59,115 nt of DNA from Dermacoccus abyssi (GCF_003515945.1 NZ_QWLM01000017.1:1-59115), one strand, 5' to 3'; shown: positions 27,117-35,908, counted from the first letter of the stretch. Numbers and translations are program-made. The notes: generated by a model not told the origin, from the sequence alone.

Positions 27117-28178
27117 TCACAGGGGAAGTTCGAGCGCGATGCACATGGCTTCGAGCGCGAGAAGGGGTGGCACATTGGCGGCGATGCGTTCGCGTGCGGT
27201 GGCGATGGCGTCGAGGGCGAGCAGCAGTTGCTCGGGTGTCAGCGCCCGCGCGAGCTGTTCGACCTCACCGACGATGTCGGCGTTGACGAGGTCGACCGGC
27301 TTGCCCCAGCGCACGACCATGGCGTCGCGGTACATCGAGGCGAGGTCGATGAGGGCACGGTCGACGACGTCACGCGCGAATCGCGTGGCCCGCGTCTTCT
27401 GCTCCTTCTCGAGCTGATTGATCGCCGAACGCACGTGCGGGGGTTGAGTTCTCGCCGACGTGTCGGCGCCCAACTGCTCGAGCAGCTTCGCTTTCTCCTG
27501 GGCGTTGCGCTCCCCCGACGACGCGCCGGATTCGTCCTCGGCGATCGACGCGAGGTCGGCGGCGGCCTTGAGTGCGTCACCGAGCCCGCGGATGGACAGG
27601 GCGAGCAGGAGGGTCTCCCGTCGGCGGATCCGAGCGCCTTCGTCACGCGCGAGTCGGCGAGCGATGCCGATGTGCGACTGCGCGGCGCGGGCCGCGTACG
27701 TGGCCATGGCCACGTCGACTCCGTCGCGGCGCACGAGAAGTTCGGCCACGGCTTCGACCGGAGGTATGCGCAGGCGCACGTGACGAGACCGGCTGCGGAT
27801 CGTGACGATGACGTCCTCGACGCTCGGCGCACACAGCAGCCAGACGGTGCGCGGCACAGGCTCCTCGAGGGCCTTGAGCAGGGCGTCGGCGGCGCGTTCG
27901 GTGAGGCGGTCGGCGTCCTCGATGACGATGACGCGCCAGCGCCCCACCGACGGCGACGACTGTGCCGCGAGCGCCAGATCGCGGGCCTCGCGGACCTGGA
28001 TCGTCAGCCCCTTCGTCGAGACGATCTGGACGTCGGCGTGAGAACCGTCGAACGTGGTGCGGCATTCGCGGCACTCACCACACCCGCCATGTGGGCACTC
28101 GAGCGCGGCGGCGAACGCGCGGGCCGCGTTGGAGCGCCCCGAGCCGGGCGGGCCGGTGAGGAGCCACGCGTGCGTCAT
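27117..28178 (-). CDS. holB: DNA polymerase III delta' subunit, main part (frame-split)
   Basis: 353 residues: the AAA+ core from just before the P-loop to the C-terminus. The P-loop GPPGSGRS has Arg in place of the Walker Lys, as expected for the non-hydrolysing delta' subunit of the clamp loader. Zinc-binding Cys residues (CPHGGCGECRECRT) and RSRSRHVRLR, the sensor 1/SRC-like segment, follow. It begins at ATG 28178, which overlaps the stop of the upstream 41-codon frame as ATGA. The first 41 residues of a normal delta' protein are in that frame. Confidence 0.85.
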   Translation of the reverse strand: MTHAWLLTGPPGSGRSNAARAFAAALECPHGGCGECRECRTTFDGSHADVQIVSTKGLTIQVREARDLALAAQSSPSVGRWRVIVIEDADRLTERAADALLKALEEPVPRTVWLLCAPSVEDVIVTIRSRSRHVRLRIPPVEAVAELLVRRDGVDVAMATYAARAAQSHIGIARRLARDEGARIRRRETLLLALSIRGLGDALKAAADLASIAEDESGASSGERNAQEKAKLLEQLGADTSARTQPPHVRSAINQLEKEQKTRATRFARDVVDRALIDLASMYRDAMVVRWGKPVDLVNADIVGEVEQLARALTPEQLLLALDAIATARERIAANVPPLLALEAMCIALELPL

Positions 28179-28300
28179 GCGGCGCGGGTCGCGATCGCTT
28201 TCGAGAGCGTGCGGACGGCGTCGTCTTGACCGACGAGGTCACGCCACACGCCTTCGCCAATGCCGGGAACGGAGCGCACCTCGGGCGCCTGCACGCTCAT
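28175..28300 (-). CDS. N-terminal 41 codons of delta', in a separate frame
   Basis: Translation gives MSVQAPEVRS-VPGIGEGVWR-DLVGQDDAVR-TLSKAIATRAA, the normal N-terminal segment (VWRDLVGQ) of delta'. The stop TGA lies inside the ATGA that starts the main part. A single extra base between GCC GC and ATG would join the two frames. A -1 slip at GCA-TGA, or stop-restart coupling, would also produce or link the two parts. Its start ATG 28300 overlaps the tmk stop as ATGA. Confidence 0.75.
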   Translation of the reverse strand: MSVQAPEVRSVPGIGEGVWRDLVGQDDAVRTLSKAIATRAA

Positions 28301-28998
28301 CGACGCGCCGCCAAGGTCTGTTCGAGTCGGGTGCGAACCGCAGCTGCGATGTCCTCACGCGGCAGCGAAGCGTCGAGGACGAGGTAACGCTCCCCGTCGC
28401 GAGCGGCGAGTGCGAGGAAGTGTTCGCGCACGCGCGCGTGAAAGTCGTCAGCCTCGCGTTCGAGCCGGTCTTCGCCGCCGCGGCCACCACGGCGGGCGCG
28501 GCCGTCAGCCGGGTCGACGTCGAGCAGCACCGTGAGGTCGGGTGTGAGGCCCGTGGTCGCCCAGCGTGAGATGGACTCGATGTCGGCGGCGTCGAGCGCG
28601 CGGCCCGCGCCCTGGTAGGCGATGGACGAGTCGATGTAGCGATCCTGCAGGACGACGTCGCCGCGTTCCAGCGCCGGGCGCACGAGTGTCTCGACGTGGT
28701 GGGCCCGGTCGGCCGCGTAGAGCAGCGCCTCGGCGCGGGGCGCGACGTGGTCGCCGTGGAGGATGAGCTGCCGGATCGCGACTCCGAGTTCGGTGCCGCC
28801 CGGCTCGCGCGTCGTGACGACGGCGTGGCCCTGCTCCTCGAGCCAGGCCTGGGCGAGCGCGATCTGCGTCGTCTTGCCGGCGCCGTCGCCGCCTTCGAAC
28901 GTGACGAAAAGACCTGCGCGTGCGCTGCCACTGACACCCTCGCAGGCCGCGCCGGGCACGGAAGCGAGCAGTTCCTCGTCACGCACGTCGTCAGCCAT
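28297..28998 (-). CDS. tmk: Thymidylate kinase
   Basis: 233 residues from ATG 28998. It phosphorylates dTMP to dTDP. The P-loop FEGGDGAGKTT, the dTMP-binding DRYIDSSIAYQGAGR and the lid-type Arg segment RARRGGRGGEDRLE are present. An upstream GTG in frame (29004) is less likely, because TAGGGT stands 6 nt before ATG 28998 and suggests a leaderless mRNA. It overlaps the N-terminal holB frame by 4 nt, and the tmk-holB pair is conserved in actinobacteria. Confidence 0.94.
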   Translation of the reverse strand: MADDVRDEELLASVPGAACEGVSGSARAGLFVTFEGGDGAGKTTQIALAQAWLEEQGHAVVTTREPGGTELGVAIRQLILHGDHVAPRAEALLYAADRAHHVETLVRPALERGDVVLQDRYIDSSIAYQGAGRALDAADIESISRWATTGLTPDLTVLLDVDPADGRARRGGRGGEDRLEREADDFHARVREHFLALAARDGERYLVLDASLPREDIAAAVRTRLEQTLAARR

Positions 28999-29004
28999 GC
29001 GCAC

Positions 29005-29010
29005 ACCCTA
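29005..29010 (-). promoter_or_regulatory. -10 element for a leaderless tmk-holB mRNA
   Basis: TAGGGT on the minus strand with GTGCGC then ATG 28998. The same TAGGGT-GTGSGC-ATG layout recurs upstream of nth. Confidence 0.45.
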
Positions 29011-29192
29011 CCGAGGCGCACGGACAACGCCGGATCGCCGCTCGGTCGCGGCGGCCCGACACGTCAGGACACAACGCGCCTGACGGCCCCGTCGGCACCT
29101 CAGCCACCCCGCTACGGGGACGCAAGGTGCCGCCGCGCCCCGCCCGCACCCGACGCCGGCGGAGGTCCGCCCTCACCCCGCGCCCGGGAAAT

Positions 29193-29648
29193 TCACGAAC
29201 CGCACGTCTCGTCCACACCCCGCTTGGCGCAGTAGGCCGTGATCACCGAGGTGACGTACGGCGCGAGGTCGGGCTCGACGTCGTCGTAGGTCTTCGCGAA
29301 CCGCGGGTCAGCGCTGAACATCTCACCCATGCCGCGCAGCATCGGCAGCGGGACGTCGTTGAACCACGTCTCGATGTGGTCGCGGTGCGCCTGGACCGCG
29401 GCGTCCGCCTGCTCGGAGCCCGGTTCCGCGCCGTCACGCTTGGCCTGCGCGAACCGCTCCACGACGGCGTCGCCCTCGGCCTTGATGCGAACCCACTGTT
29501 CCTTCGTGTACGACTTCGCGCGGCGCTGCGACTCCTTGTACGCGTCGGTCTCGCCCCAGCGGGCCTCGGCTTCCGCGTCGTAGCTCTCGTCGTAGCCGGT
29601 GCCGAAGATCTCCTTCATCTCGCCTTCGGTGATGGCGTAGTCACTCAT
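29193..29648 (-). CDS. Possible internal start: free TipAS-like domain (alternative product)
   Basis: ATG 29648 (MSDYAITEGEMKEIFG) lies in frame inside the TipA-like gene. It is preceded by a strong GAGGGAGGA ribosome binding site at 5-nt spacing. Translation from here would give a 151-residue ligand-binding domain without the DNA-binding part. In Streptomyces tipA the same arrangement yields TipAS, made in excess over TipAL. This is an alternative reading, not a separate gene. Confidence 0.5.
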   Translation of the reverse strand: MSDYAITEGEMKEIFGTGYDESYDAEAEARWGETDAYKESQRRAKSYTKEQWVRIKAEGDAVVERFAQAKRDGAEPGSEQADAAVQAHRDHIETWFNDVPLPMLRGMGEMFSADPRFAKTYDDVEPDLAPYVTSVITAYCAKRGVDETCGS

Positions 29649-29984
29649 CGGTTCCTCCCTCGTCAGTGCGGTGTCGATGGCCCGCACGAGCCCGTTCAGC
29701 TCGTCGAGCCTGGCGATGACCGCCTCCCTGCGTCGGCGAAGCTGCTCGGTGAGCGCATCGTCGTCCGCCAACACGGCGCCGATGTCCGCCAGTGGCATCT
29801 CGAGACGCCGCAGCAAAACGACGCGGGCGAGACGTTGCACGTCGCCCGGCGAGTACAGCCGGTAGTCGGCCCAACTGCGCTCGCTCGGCGTGACGAGGCC
29901 GATCGCGTCGTAGTGGTGCAGGGTGCGCACCGTGATGCCGAAGCGTTCGGCCACTTGGCCCACCGTCAACAGGTCGTCGGTCAT
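29193..29984 (-). CDS. TipA-like MerR regulator with a TipAS ligand-binding domain
   Basis: 263 residues. The N-terminal MerR DNA-binding domain (LTVGQVAERFGITVRTLHHYD) is followed by a dimer helix and a TipAS domain (about 115-263; EMKEIFGTGYDESYDAEAEARW). TipA proteins activate their own promoter on binding thiopeptides and related drugs. By my recollection of TipAL, the thiopeptide-binding Cys lies in a FYDC segment. The matching stretch here reads FNDVPLP, so covalent capture is unlikely. A strong internal ribosome binding site precedes ATG 29648 at the start of the ligand domain, mirroring tipA. Confidence 0.88.
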   Translation of the reverse strand: MTDDLLTVGQVAERFGITVRTLHHYDAIGLVTPSERSWADYRLYSPGDVQRLARVVLLRRLEMPLADIGAVLADDDALTEQLRRRREAVIARLDELNGLVRAIDTALTREEPMSDYAITEGEMKEIFGTGYDESYDAEAEARWGETDAYKESQRRAKSYTKEQWVRIKAEGDAVVERFAQAKRDGAEPGSEQADAAVQAHRDHIETWFNDVPLPMLRGMGEMFSADPRFAKTYDDVEPDLAPYVTSVITAYCAKRGVDETCGS

Positions 29985-29997
29985 GTCACCACCCCAC

Positions 29998-30020
29998 CGC
30001 CTCACGCAGCGTGAGGGTCA
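29998..30020 (-). promoter_or_regulatory. tipA-type operator and -35
   Basis: The 17-bp perfect palindrome CCTCACGC-N-GCGTGAGG (30000-30016) overlaps TTGACC (30015-30020, minus strand). A long MerR-type spacer leads to a -10 close to ATG 29984. Streptomyces tipA has a very similar CCTCACG/CGTGAGG core, so self-activation is likely. Confidence 0.6.
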
Positions 30021-30037
30021 AACACGGGCGCGGAAAG

Positions 30038-30658
30038 TCACTGCGCCCAGCCGATCTCGGCGTCCTCAGCCTGCTCGTCGAGGCCGTAGACCGACCCCCG
30101 GTAGCTGGGAGGCGTCACGCCGGTCGCGGCATCGCGCCGCAGGAGTGGCTTGGCGATGGCGTGAAGAAAGATCGGTGCGAGCACGAAGAACCACAGCATG
30201 ATGCCGCCGATCGTTCCGATGACACCGAACATGAGGGCCGCGGACCACGCGCCGTCCCGGAGGCCGAGGCGAACCACCGACACGAGCGTCCAGACGACGG
30301 GACTCAGCGCGCACCACAGCTGGCACGCCGTGACACGGTCGCCGAGCGACAACCCGGCCGAACGCCGAAGCGCCACCAGCGCCAGGCCCGTTGCGGCGAG
30401 GGCATGCACGCCGAAGATCCAGGCCGCAGCGATGAAGACCGCGCCGGCGCTCCAGCCGTCACCCGACGGGCCGTCGCCGAACGCCCCCGCTTGCCCCGCC
30501 AGGAGGACGACGAGGAGCCACAGCACCCCGACGACGCTGCTCGCCGCCACGGTGCCGACACCGATGGCGGCCGCCTTCGTCAGGTCGGCACTCAGCGGCG
30601 CCGTGCGAGCAGTCTGCTGCTCGGTCTTCGTTCCCGTTCCCACGGCGACATTGTTCAC
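30038..30658 (-). CDS. Four-helix membrane protein, family unknown
   Basis: 206 residues from GTG 30658. Hydrophilic N-terminus (about 25), four hydrophobic segments (about 33-55, 70-95, 110-130, 138-165) and a hydrophilic C-terminal tail. No known motif seen. It resembles the neighbouring frameshifted gene (30832-31402) in length, helix placement and composition (A-x-x-L-W, SPVVWTLVS against SPVICALVF), so the two look like tandem paralogues. Confidence 0.65.
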   Translation of the reverse strand: MNNVAVGTGTKTEQQTARTAPLSADLTKAAAIGVGTVAASSVVGVLWLLVVLLAGQAGAFGDGPSGDGWSAGAVFIAAAWIFGVHALAATGLALVALRRSAGLSLGDRVTACQLWCALSPVVWTLVSVVRLGLRDGAWSAALMFGVIGTIGGIMLWFFVLAPIFLHAIAKPLLRRDAATGVTPPSYRGSVYGLDEQAEDAEIGWAQ

Positions 30659-30831
30659 CGGCGACGAAGGCCGAACGAGTGCGTTTCCACAACGGTTCGG
30701 TGACGAACAGCCGCCGCGGCTCGTTCAGACACGCACGTCGGAGGGGACGCCACCGTCCGCCCCGAGCGCAGCCGAGCCATCCGAACGCCTCGCCGGAAGA
30801 CGATGCCAATCGGAGCCATTCGACCGGACGC

Positions 30832-31402
30832 TCAGGGGCCTGCTGTCGCCCCGGTTGTCTGGGGAGATGACGGGTCGGTACCGGGCTCCTCCTGCGTGAC
30901 GGGGTGACGACGCAGCAATCCCCGGACCACCAACGCGACGACGAGCGGTGCGAGGGTGACGCACCACATCGCCACCCCAGCAGCACTCATTCCGATCCCG
31001 AGACCGATCGCCGTGAGGCCTCCTCCGTCTGACGATCCGGTCGCGAGCCACCCGGTGAACACGAGCGCGCAGATGACCGGGCTCGCCGCCGTCCAGAGCA
31101 CCATCGACAACACGCGTCCGCCCGCGCTCGCACCGCGGGTGGAGCGGAGCGACACGAATCCGAGAACCCACGCCACCAGTGCGCAAGGCACGGCGACCCA
31201 CAGCGCCGAGCGGGCGAGTTCGCCCCCCGGAAAAGCGCCCGTCAGCCTGAGTGCCGAGGCCGAAGTCCGTGCCGAGGGTGAAGCCCACGACCGTCACGGC
31301 CACGACGCCCCACCCGACCGCAGCGGCGGCAGCCGCTCCGGCGAGCAGAAGATCGGCCCTGCGCGTGGCGCCCGCCGTCTCGGTTCGTTCCCCGGTGTCC
31401 AT
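30832..31402 (-). pseudogene. Frameshifted tandem paralogue of the four-helix membrane protein
   Basis: The N-terminal part reads MDTGERTETAGATRRADLLL from ATG 31402 and continues to about GTDFGLG. The rest (GAFPGGELARSALWVAVP onward, ending TTGATAGP) is in the next frame from about 31250 down to 30832. The coding length is 3n+1, so one extra base (or two missing) accounts for the shift; the GGGGGG run near 31236-31241 is a candidate site. Restored, the protein would be about 189 residues. It is divergent from the hydrolase gene. Confidence 0.65.
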
Positions 31403-31458
31403 GCGCCTCGTTCTGTCACATCCGCCTGTGCGGTGCCCGAATGTGCCACGGTGAACGC

Positions 31459-32019
31459 ATGGCACACGTCCTGCTCCTGCACTCCGCACTCGGCTTGCGC
31501 TCGGCCGTCCACGAGTTCGCTGCCGACCTGCGCGACCTCGGGCACACCGTCGAGACCCCCGATTACTACGACGGCCACGTCTTCGACTCCGAACGCGACG
31601 GCATTGCCTACCGCGACGAGGTCGGTGTTCCCACGCTGATGAAGCGGGCAAAGGGCTACCTCGACGGGCTGCCTGAGGACGCCGTTCTCGGCGGCTTCTC
31701 CCTCGGAGCGTTCTTCGCACAGGCTTTCGCTGCCAAACGGCCCGACGCCCGCGCCGCTCTCCTCCTGCACAGCGTGGCTCCGCCCCAGGGTGAGTGGAAC
31801 GGTGTGCCCGTGCAGGTGCACCGCTACGCCGAGGACCACTGGATCGACGAACCCGACGTTGCGGCGCTGCGTGACGCGGTGGAGGCCTCGGGGGCGTCCT
31901 TCGAAGACATCGTCGTGCCCGGCCGCGGTCACTTGTTCACCGACGCCGGCACCCCGGACGGCGACGCTGACGCCACCCGTACCTCGCTCGAACGCATCGC
32001 CGCGCTGCTCAACGGCTGA
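31459..32019 (+). CDS. Dienelactone hydrolase-family alpha/beta hydrolase
   Basis: 186 residues from ATG 31459 (MAHVLLLHS). Alpha/beta-hydrolase fold with nucleophile elbow GGFSLGAFFAQ, so Ser is the nucleophile; true dienelactone hydrolases usually use Cys. Asp and His candidates are EDHWID and GRGHLF. The region just before the ATG (CGGTGAACGC-ATG) resembles the leaderless start of the XRE-cupin gene. Substrate unknown. A strong shared terminator separates it from topA. Confidence 0.82.
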   Translation: MAHVLLLHSALGLRSAVHEFAADLRDLGHTVETPDYYDGHVFDSERDGIAYRDEVGVPTLMKRAKGYLDGLPEDAVLGGFSLGAFFAQAFAAKRPDARAALLLHSVAPPQGEWNGVPVQVHRYAEDHWIDEPDVAALRDAVEASGASFEDIVVPGRGHLFTDAGTPDGDADATRTSLERIAALLNG

Positions 32020-32036
32020 ACCTTCCGTCAGAGCGA

Positions 32037-32078
32037 ACGAAGAGGTCGCCTCCCCGAGCGGGGAGGCGACCTCTTCGT
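32037..32078 (+). terminator. Bidirectional terminator between the hydrolase and topA
   Basis: A 19-bp perfect stem (32037-32055 with 32060-32078) closes on a GAGC tetraloop between convergent genes. AAGAGG/CCTCTT lies near the base of the stem. Confidence 0.8.
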
Positions 32079-32091
32079 CGTGACGTTCGGT

Positions 32092-34917
32092 TCAGGCCTT
32101 CTTGGCCGTCTTCGACGTGCTCTTGGCGGCCGTCTTCTTCGTGGCCGTCTTCGCCGTCGTCTTCTTGGCGGTCTTCTTGGTCGACTTCTTCGCTGCCTTC
32201 TTGCGCGTCGTCGGCCCCTTCGCCCGCTTCTCGGCGAGCAGTTCGAAAGCCCGCTCGGCCGTCAGGGTCTCGACGTCGTCGTCCTTGCGCAGCGTCGCGT
32301 TGGTCTCGCCGTCGGTGACGTACTCACCGAAGCGACCGTCCTTGACGACGACCGGCTTGCCCGACGCAGGGTCGGCGCCGAACTCCTTGAGCGGCGGCTT
32401 CGCGGCCGCACGCCCACGCTGCTTCGGCTGGGCGTAGATCGCCTCGGCCTCCTCGAGCGTGATGGAGAACAGCTGCGACTCCGTCTCGAGCGAACGGCTG
32501 TCGGTGCCCTTCTTGAGGTACGGGCCGTACCGGCCGTTCTGCGCGGTGATCTCGACCTTCTCGGTCTTCTCCGTGCCGTCCTCGGCCGTCTTCTTCTCCT
32601 CGACGACGCCGACGACGCGCGGCAGCGAGAGAAGCTTGAGCGCGGTCTCGAGGTCGATCGTCGCGAGATCCATGTCCTTGAACAGCGACGCCGTGCGCGG
32701 CTTCGGCTTGGCAGCCTTCTTCTTCGGCTTCTCGTCGGCGGCGGGGGCCTCGTCGGCCAGCACCTCCGTGACGTACGGGCCGTAACGACCGGCCTTCGCG
32801 ACGATGTCGCGGCCCGTCTCCGGGTCCTGTCCGAGCACGCGACCGTCATCGTCGGCCGCTTCGAGCAGTTCGCGGATCTTCGCCGGCGTCATCTCGTCCG
32901 GCGCGATCTCGTCGGTGATCGACGCGCGGCGCGGCGTCGCCGACGCAGCGGCCTGCGCGTCCGCACCGTCCTTGACCTCGCCCGTGGCCGGGTCGACGCC
33001 CTCGGGCACGTCCTGCTCGACGTACGGCCCATAACGGCCGACGCGCACGACGTAGCCCTCACCGATCGGAATGGTCGAGATGCCACGGGCGTCGATCTCG
33101 CCGAGGTCATCGACGAGCTGACGCAGGCCCTCGGCCGATGCGCCTTCGTCACCGAAGTAAAAGCGCGACAGCCAGCGGGCGCGCTCCTCGTCACCGGCGG
33201 CGATGCGGTCGAGGCCCTCCTCCATCGAGGCGGTGAAGTCGTAGTCGACGAGGCTCGGGAAGTGCGTCTCGAGCAGGTTCGTGACGGCGAACGCGAGCCA
33301 CGTCGGGATGAGCGCACTGCCGCGCGTTCGCACGTAACCGCGGTCCTGGATCGTGCCGACGGTGGCGGCGTACGTCGAGGGGCGGCCGATGCCGCGCTCC
33401 TCGAGCGCCTTGACGAGCGTGGCCTCGGTGAAACGAGCCGGCGGCGACGTCTCGTGGCCGAGCGCTTCGGCGCGCAGCACGTCGAGGGAAACGCCCTCGG
33501 AGAGCTTCGGCAGGCGACGCTCCGAGTCGTCGTTGGAGTAACGGTCGGCGTCGCGACCCTCCTCGTACGCGGCGAGGAAGCCGCGGAAGGTGATGACGGT
33601 GCCGCTGGCCGAGTACTCGGCCTGCTTGGCCACGCCGGAGCTCTCGACCGGCACGGTGAGCTTCACCGAAGCCGTCGAGCCCTTGGCGTCAGCCATCTGC
33701 GAGGCGACGGTGCGCTTCCAGATGAGTTCGTAGAGCGCGAACTCGGTGCCGCGCAGCTGGCCGGCCACCTGCGCCGGCGTGCGGAAGCGGTCACCCGCGG
33801 GACGGATCGCCTCGTGGGCCTCCTGCGCGTTCTTTGCCTTGCCCGCGTAGCGACGCGGCGCGTCCGGCACGTACTCGGCGCCGTACAGGTCGCGTGCCTG
33901 CTGGCGCGCAGCGCTGATGGCCGACTCCGACAGCGTCACCGAGTCGGTACGCATATAGGTGATGTAGCCGTTCTCGTAGAGGCGCTGCGCGACACGCATC
34001 GTGTCCTTCGAGCCGAGGCGCAGCTTGCGGCTCGCCTCCTGCTGCAGCGTCGAGGTGATGAACGGCGCGCTCGGCTTGCGTGAGTACGGCTTCTCGCTGA
34101 CGGCGGAAACGCTCGCGTGCGACGAACGCGTCGACTCTGCGATCTTCTCGGCGGCAGCGCCGTCGAGGTGGCGCACGCCCTTGCTCTTGAGCACACCGTC
34201 GTCACCGAAGTCGCGGCCGGAGGCCACGCGCTCGCCGTCGACGGAGCTGAGCTTGGCGACGAACGACTGGCCGGCCTTGGCCTCGAACTCGCCCTCGACG
34301 TCCCAGTAGGACGCTGCGCGGAACGCCATGCGCTCGCGCTCACGCTCGACGACCATGCGCGTCGCGACCGACTGCACACGACCGGCCGACAGCCCGCGGC
34401 GCACCTTGCGCCACAGCACCGGCGAGACCTCGTAGCCGTAGAGGCGGTCGAGGATGCGGCGCGTCTCCTGCGCGTTGACCATCTGCATGTCGAGGTCGCG
34501 CGTGTTGTTGGCGGCACGCTGGATGGCTTCCTTGGTGATCTCGTGGAACACCATGCGCTTGACGGGCACCTTCGGCTTCAGCGTCTCGTACAGGTGCCAC
34601 GCGATGGCCTCGCCCTCGCGGTCCTCATCGGTGGCGAGGTAGAGCTCGTCGGCGTCCTTGAGGGCCCGTTTGAGCTCGGCCACCTTCTTCTTCTTGTCCG
34701 CGTCGACGACGTAGTACGCGTCGAAGCCGTTGTCGACGTCGACGGCGAACTTGCCGTACGGCCCCTTCTTCATGTCGGCCGGGAGTTCGCTCGGCGTGGG
34801 CAGATCACGAATGTGACCGACGCTGGCGTCGACGACGTACTCGTCCCCCAGGTACGCGGCGATGTTCTTGACCTTGTTCGGCGACTCGACGATGACGAGT
34901 TTGCGGCCTGACGACAC
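32092..34917 (-). CDS. topA: DNA topoisomerase I
   Basis: 941 residues. This type IA enzyme relaxes negative supercoils. The Toprim domain is at the N-terminus (KLVIVESPNKVKNIAAYLG, DEDREGEAIAWHL), and the active-site Tyr321 lies in GYITYMRTDS. The C-terminal half has several NGRYGPY-type topo_C repeats (four or more), and a long Lys/Ala/Thr tail (about the last 45 residues) that is disordered and likely binds DNA. Start GTG 34917 has AAAGGAG 6 nt upstream. Antisense open frames here are shadows. Confidence 0.95.
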   Translation of the reverse strand: MSSGRKLVIVESPNKVKNIAAYLGDEYVVDASVGHIRDLPTPSELPADMKKGPYGKFAVDVDNGFDAYYVVDADKKKKVAELKRALKDADELYLATDEDREGEAIAWHLYETLKPKVPVKRMVFHEITKEAIQRAANNTRDLDMQMVNAQETRRILDRLYGYEVSPVLWRKVRRGLSAGRVQSVATRMVVERERERMAFRAASYWDVEGEFEAKAGQSFVAKLSSVDGERVASGRDFGDDGVLKSKGVRHLDGAAAEKIAESTRSSHASVSAVSEKPYSRKPSAPFITSTLQQEASRKLRLGSKDTMRVAQRLYENGYITYMRTDSVTLSESAISAARQQARDLYGAEYVPDAPRRYAGKAKNAQEAHEAIRPAGDRFRTPAQVAGQLRGTEFALYELIWKRTVASQMADAKGSTASVKLTVPVESSGVAKQAEYSASGTVITFRGFLAAYEEGRDADRYSNDDSERRLPKLSEGVSLDVLRAEALGHETSPPARFTEATLVKALEERGIGRPSTYAATVGTIQDRGYVRTRGSALIPTWLAFAVTNLLETHFPSLVDYDFTASMEEGLDRIAAGDEERARWLSRFYFGDEGASAEGLRQLVDDLGEIDARGISTIPIGEGYVVRVGRYGPYVEQDVPEGVDPATGEVKDGADAQAAASATPRRASITDEIAPDEMTPAKIRELLEAADDDGRVLGQDPETGRDIVAKAGRYGPYVTEVLADEAPAADEKPKKKAAKPKPRTASLFKDMDLATIDLETALKLLSLPRVVGVVEEKKTAEDGTEKTEKVEITAQNGRYGPYLKKGTDSRSLETESQLFSITLEEAEAIYAQPKQRGRAAAKPPLKEFGADPASGKPVVVKDGRFGEYVTDGETNATLRKDDDVETLTAERAFELLAEKRAKGPTTRKKAAKKSTKKTAKKTTAKTATKKTAAKSTSKTAKKA

Positions 34918-35064
34918 GTGTTGCTCCTTTGCTGTCGATCGCGCGGGCGCCGGATTCGTCGGCGCCGCCCCAGTGCGATCGCTATGACCGTACCCGACGC
35001 CTCCGAGTGCCCGAACAGGCCGATCGCCCGGACGACACGCCGTTCCCTGCCTGAGGGTGGAACA

Positions 35065-35078
35065 GTTGAACGCTCAAC
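35065..35078 (+). promoter_or_regulatory. Inverted repeat before the extradiol dioxygenase gene
   Basis: GTTGA-ACGC-TCAAC, 15 bp before ATG 35093. It is a possible operator, but no adjacent regulator gene is present. Confidence 0.3.
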
Positions 35079-35092
35079 GGTGTTGCACCGTC

Positions 35093-35908
35093 ATGACATC
35101 GCCCGTGGCCACGCCGCCCTCGTCCGACTCACGACCGCCCGTTCTCTACCTGAGCCACGGTGCTCCCCCGCTCGCCGACGACGCGACGTGGACTCGCGAA
35201 CTGGCTTCGTGGTCAGGCGCGTTCACCAAGCCGAAGCAGATCCTCATGGTGTCGGCGCACTGGGAGAACGCCCCCGTCACAGTCTCCTCGACGACCGGTG
35301 CACCCCTCGTCTACGACTTCTGGGGCTTTCCGCAGAAGTACTACGAGGTCACCTACGACGCGCCTGCGGCGCCGGAGCTCGCCGAATCCGTGGCGCGCCT
35401 CCTCGGCACGCCCGACACCCCGATCTACCAGGACACCTCGCGCGGCCTCGACCACGGCGCCTACGTGCCGCTCGTCGAGATGTTCCCCGACGCCGACGTT
35501 CCCGTCCTGCAGATGTCGATGCCCACGCTCGACCCGCGTGAGCTCTTCGAGCTCGGGCGCAAGCTCGCGCCGTTGCGTGACGAGGGCACCCTGGTCGTCG
35601 GTTCGGGGTTCACGACGCACAACCTGTCGTGGTTCAACCCCGTGGCGGATTCGCCCGCCCCCTCGCCGTCCGTCGAGTTCGACCACTGGGCTGCGGAGAC
35701 GATGGCGAGCGGCGACCTCGACGCGTTGTTCGACTTCATCCACAAGGCCCCGGCTGCTCACGAGGCGCACCCGCGCACCGAGCACTGGGCACCGCTCTAC
35801 GTCGCCCTCGGCGCGGCGAACCCCGACGGAGCCGCGAGCGCCACATCACGCACGAGCATCGACGGCTTCTGGCACGGGCTGAGCAAGCGGAGCTGGCAGC
35901 TCGACTGA
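35093..35908 (+). CDS. Class III extradiol ring-cleavage dioxygenase (DODA/LigB type)
   Basis: 271 residues from ATG 35093 (MTSPVATPPS); ATG 35057 adds 12 residues with no better support. The metal-site histidines of the YgiD/DODA group are visible: YLSHGAPP, VSAHWE, LDHGAYVPL and THNLSWFN, with EHWAPLYVALGA near the end. Such enzymes open catechol rings, for example DOPA. The physiological substrate here is unknown. Topology: between topA (divergent) and a lipoprotein gene. Confidence 0.87.
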   Translation: MTSPVATPPSSDSRPPVLYLSHGAPPLADDATWTRELASWSGAFTKPKQILMVSAHWENAPVTVSSTTGAPLVYDFWGFPQKYYEVTYDAPAAPELAESVARLLGTPDTPIYQDTSRGLDHGAYVPLVEMFPDADVPVLQMSMPTLDPRELFELGRKLAPLRDEGTLVVGSGFTTHNLSWFNPVADSPAPSPSVEFDHWAAETMASGDLDALFDFIHKAPAAHEAHPRTEHWAPLYVALGAANPDGAASATSRTSIDGFWHGLSKRSWQLD

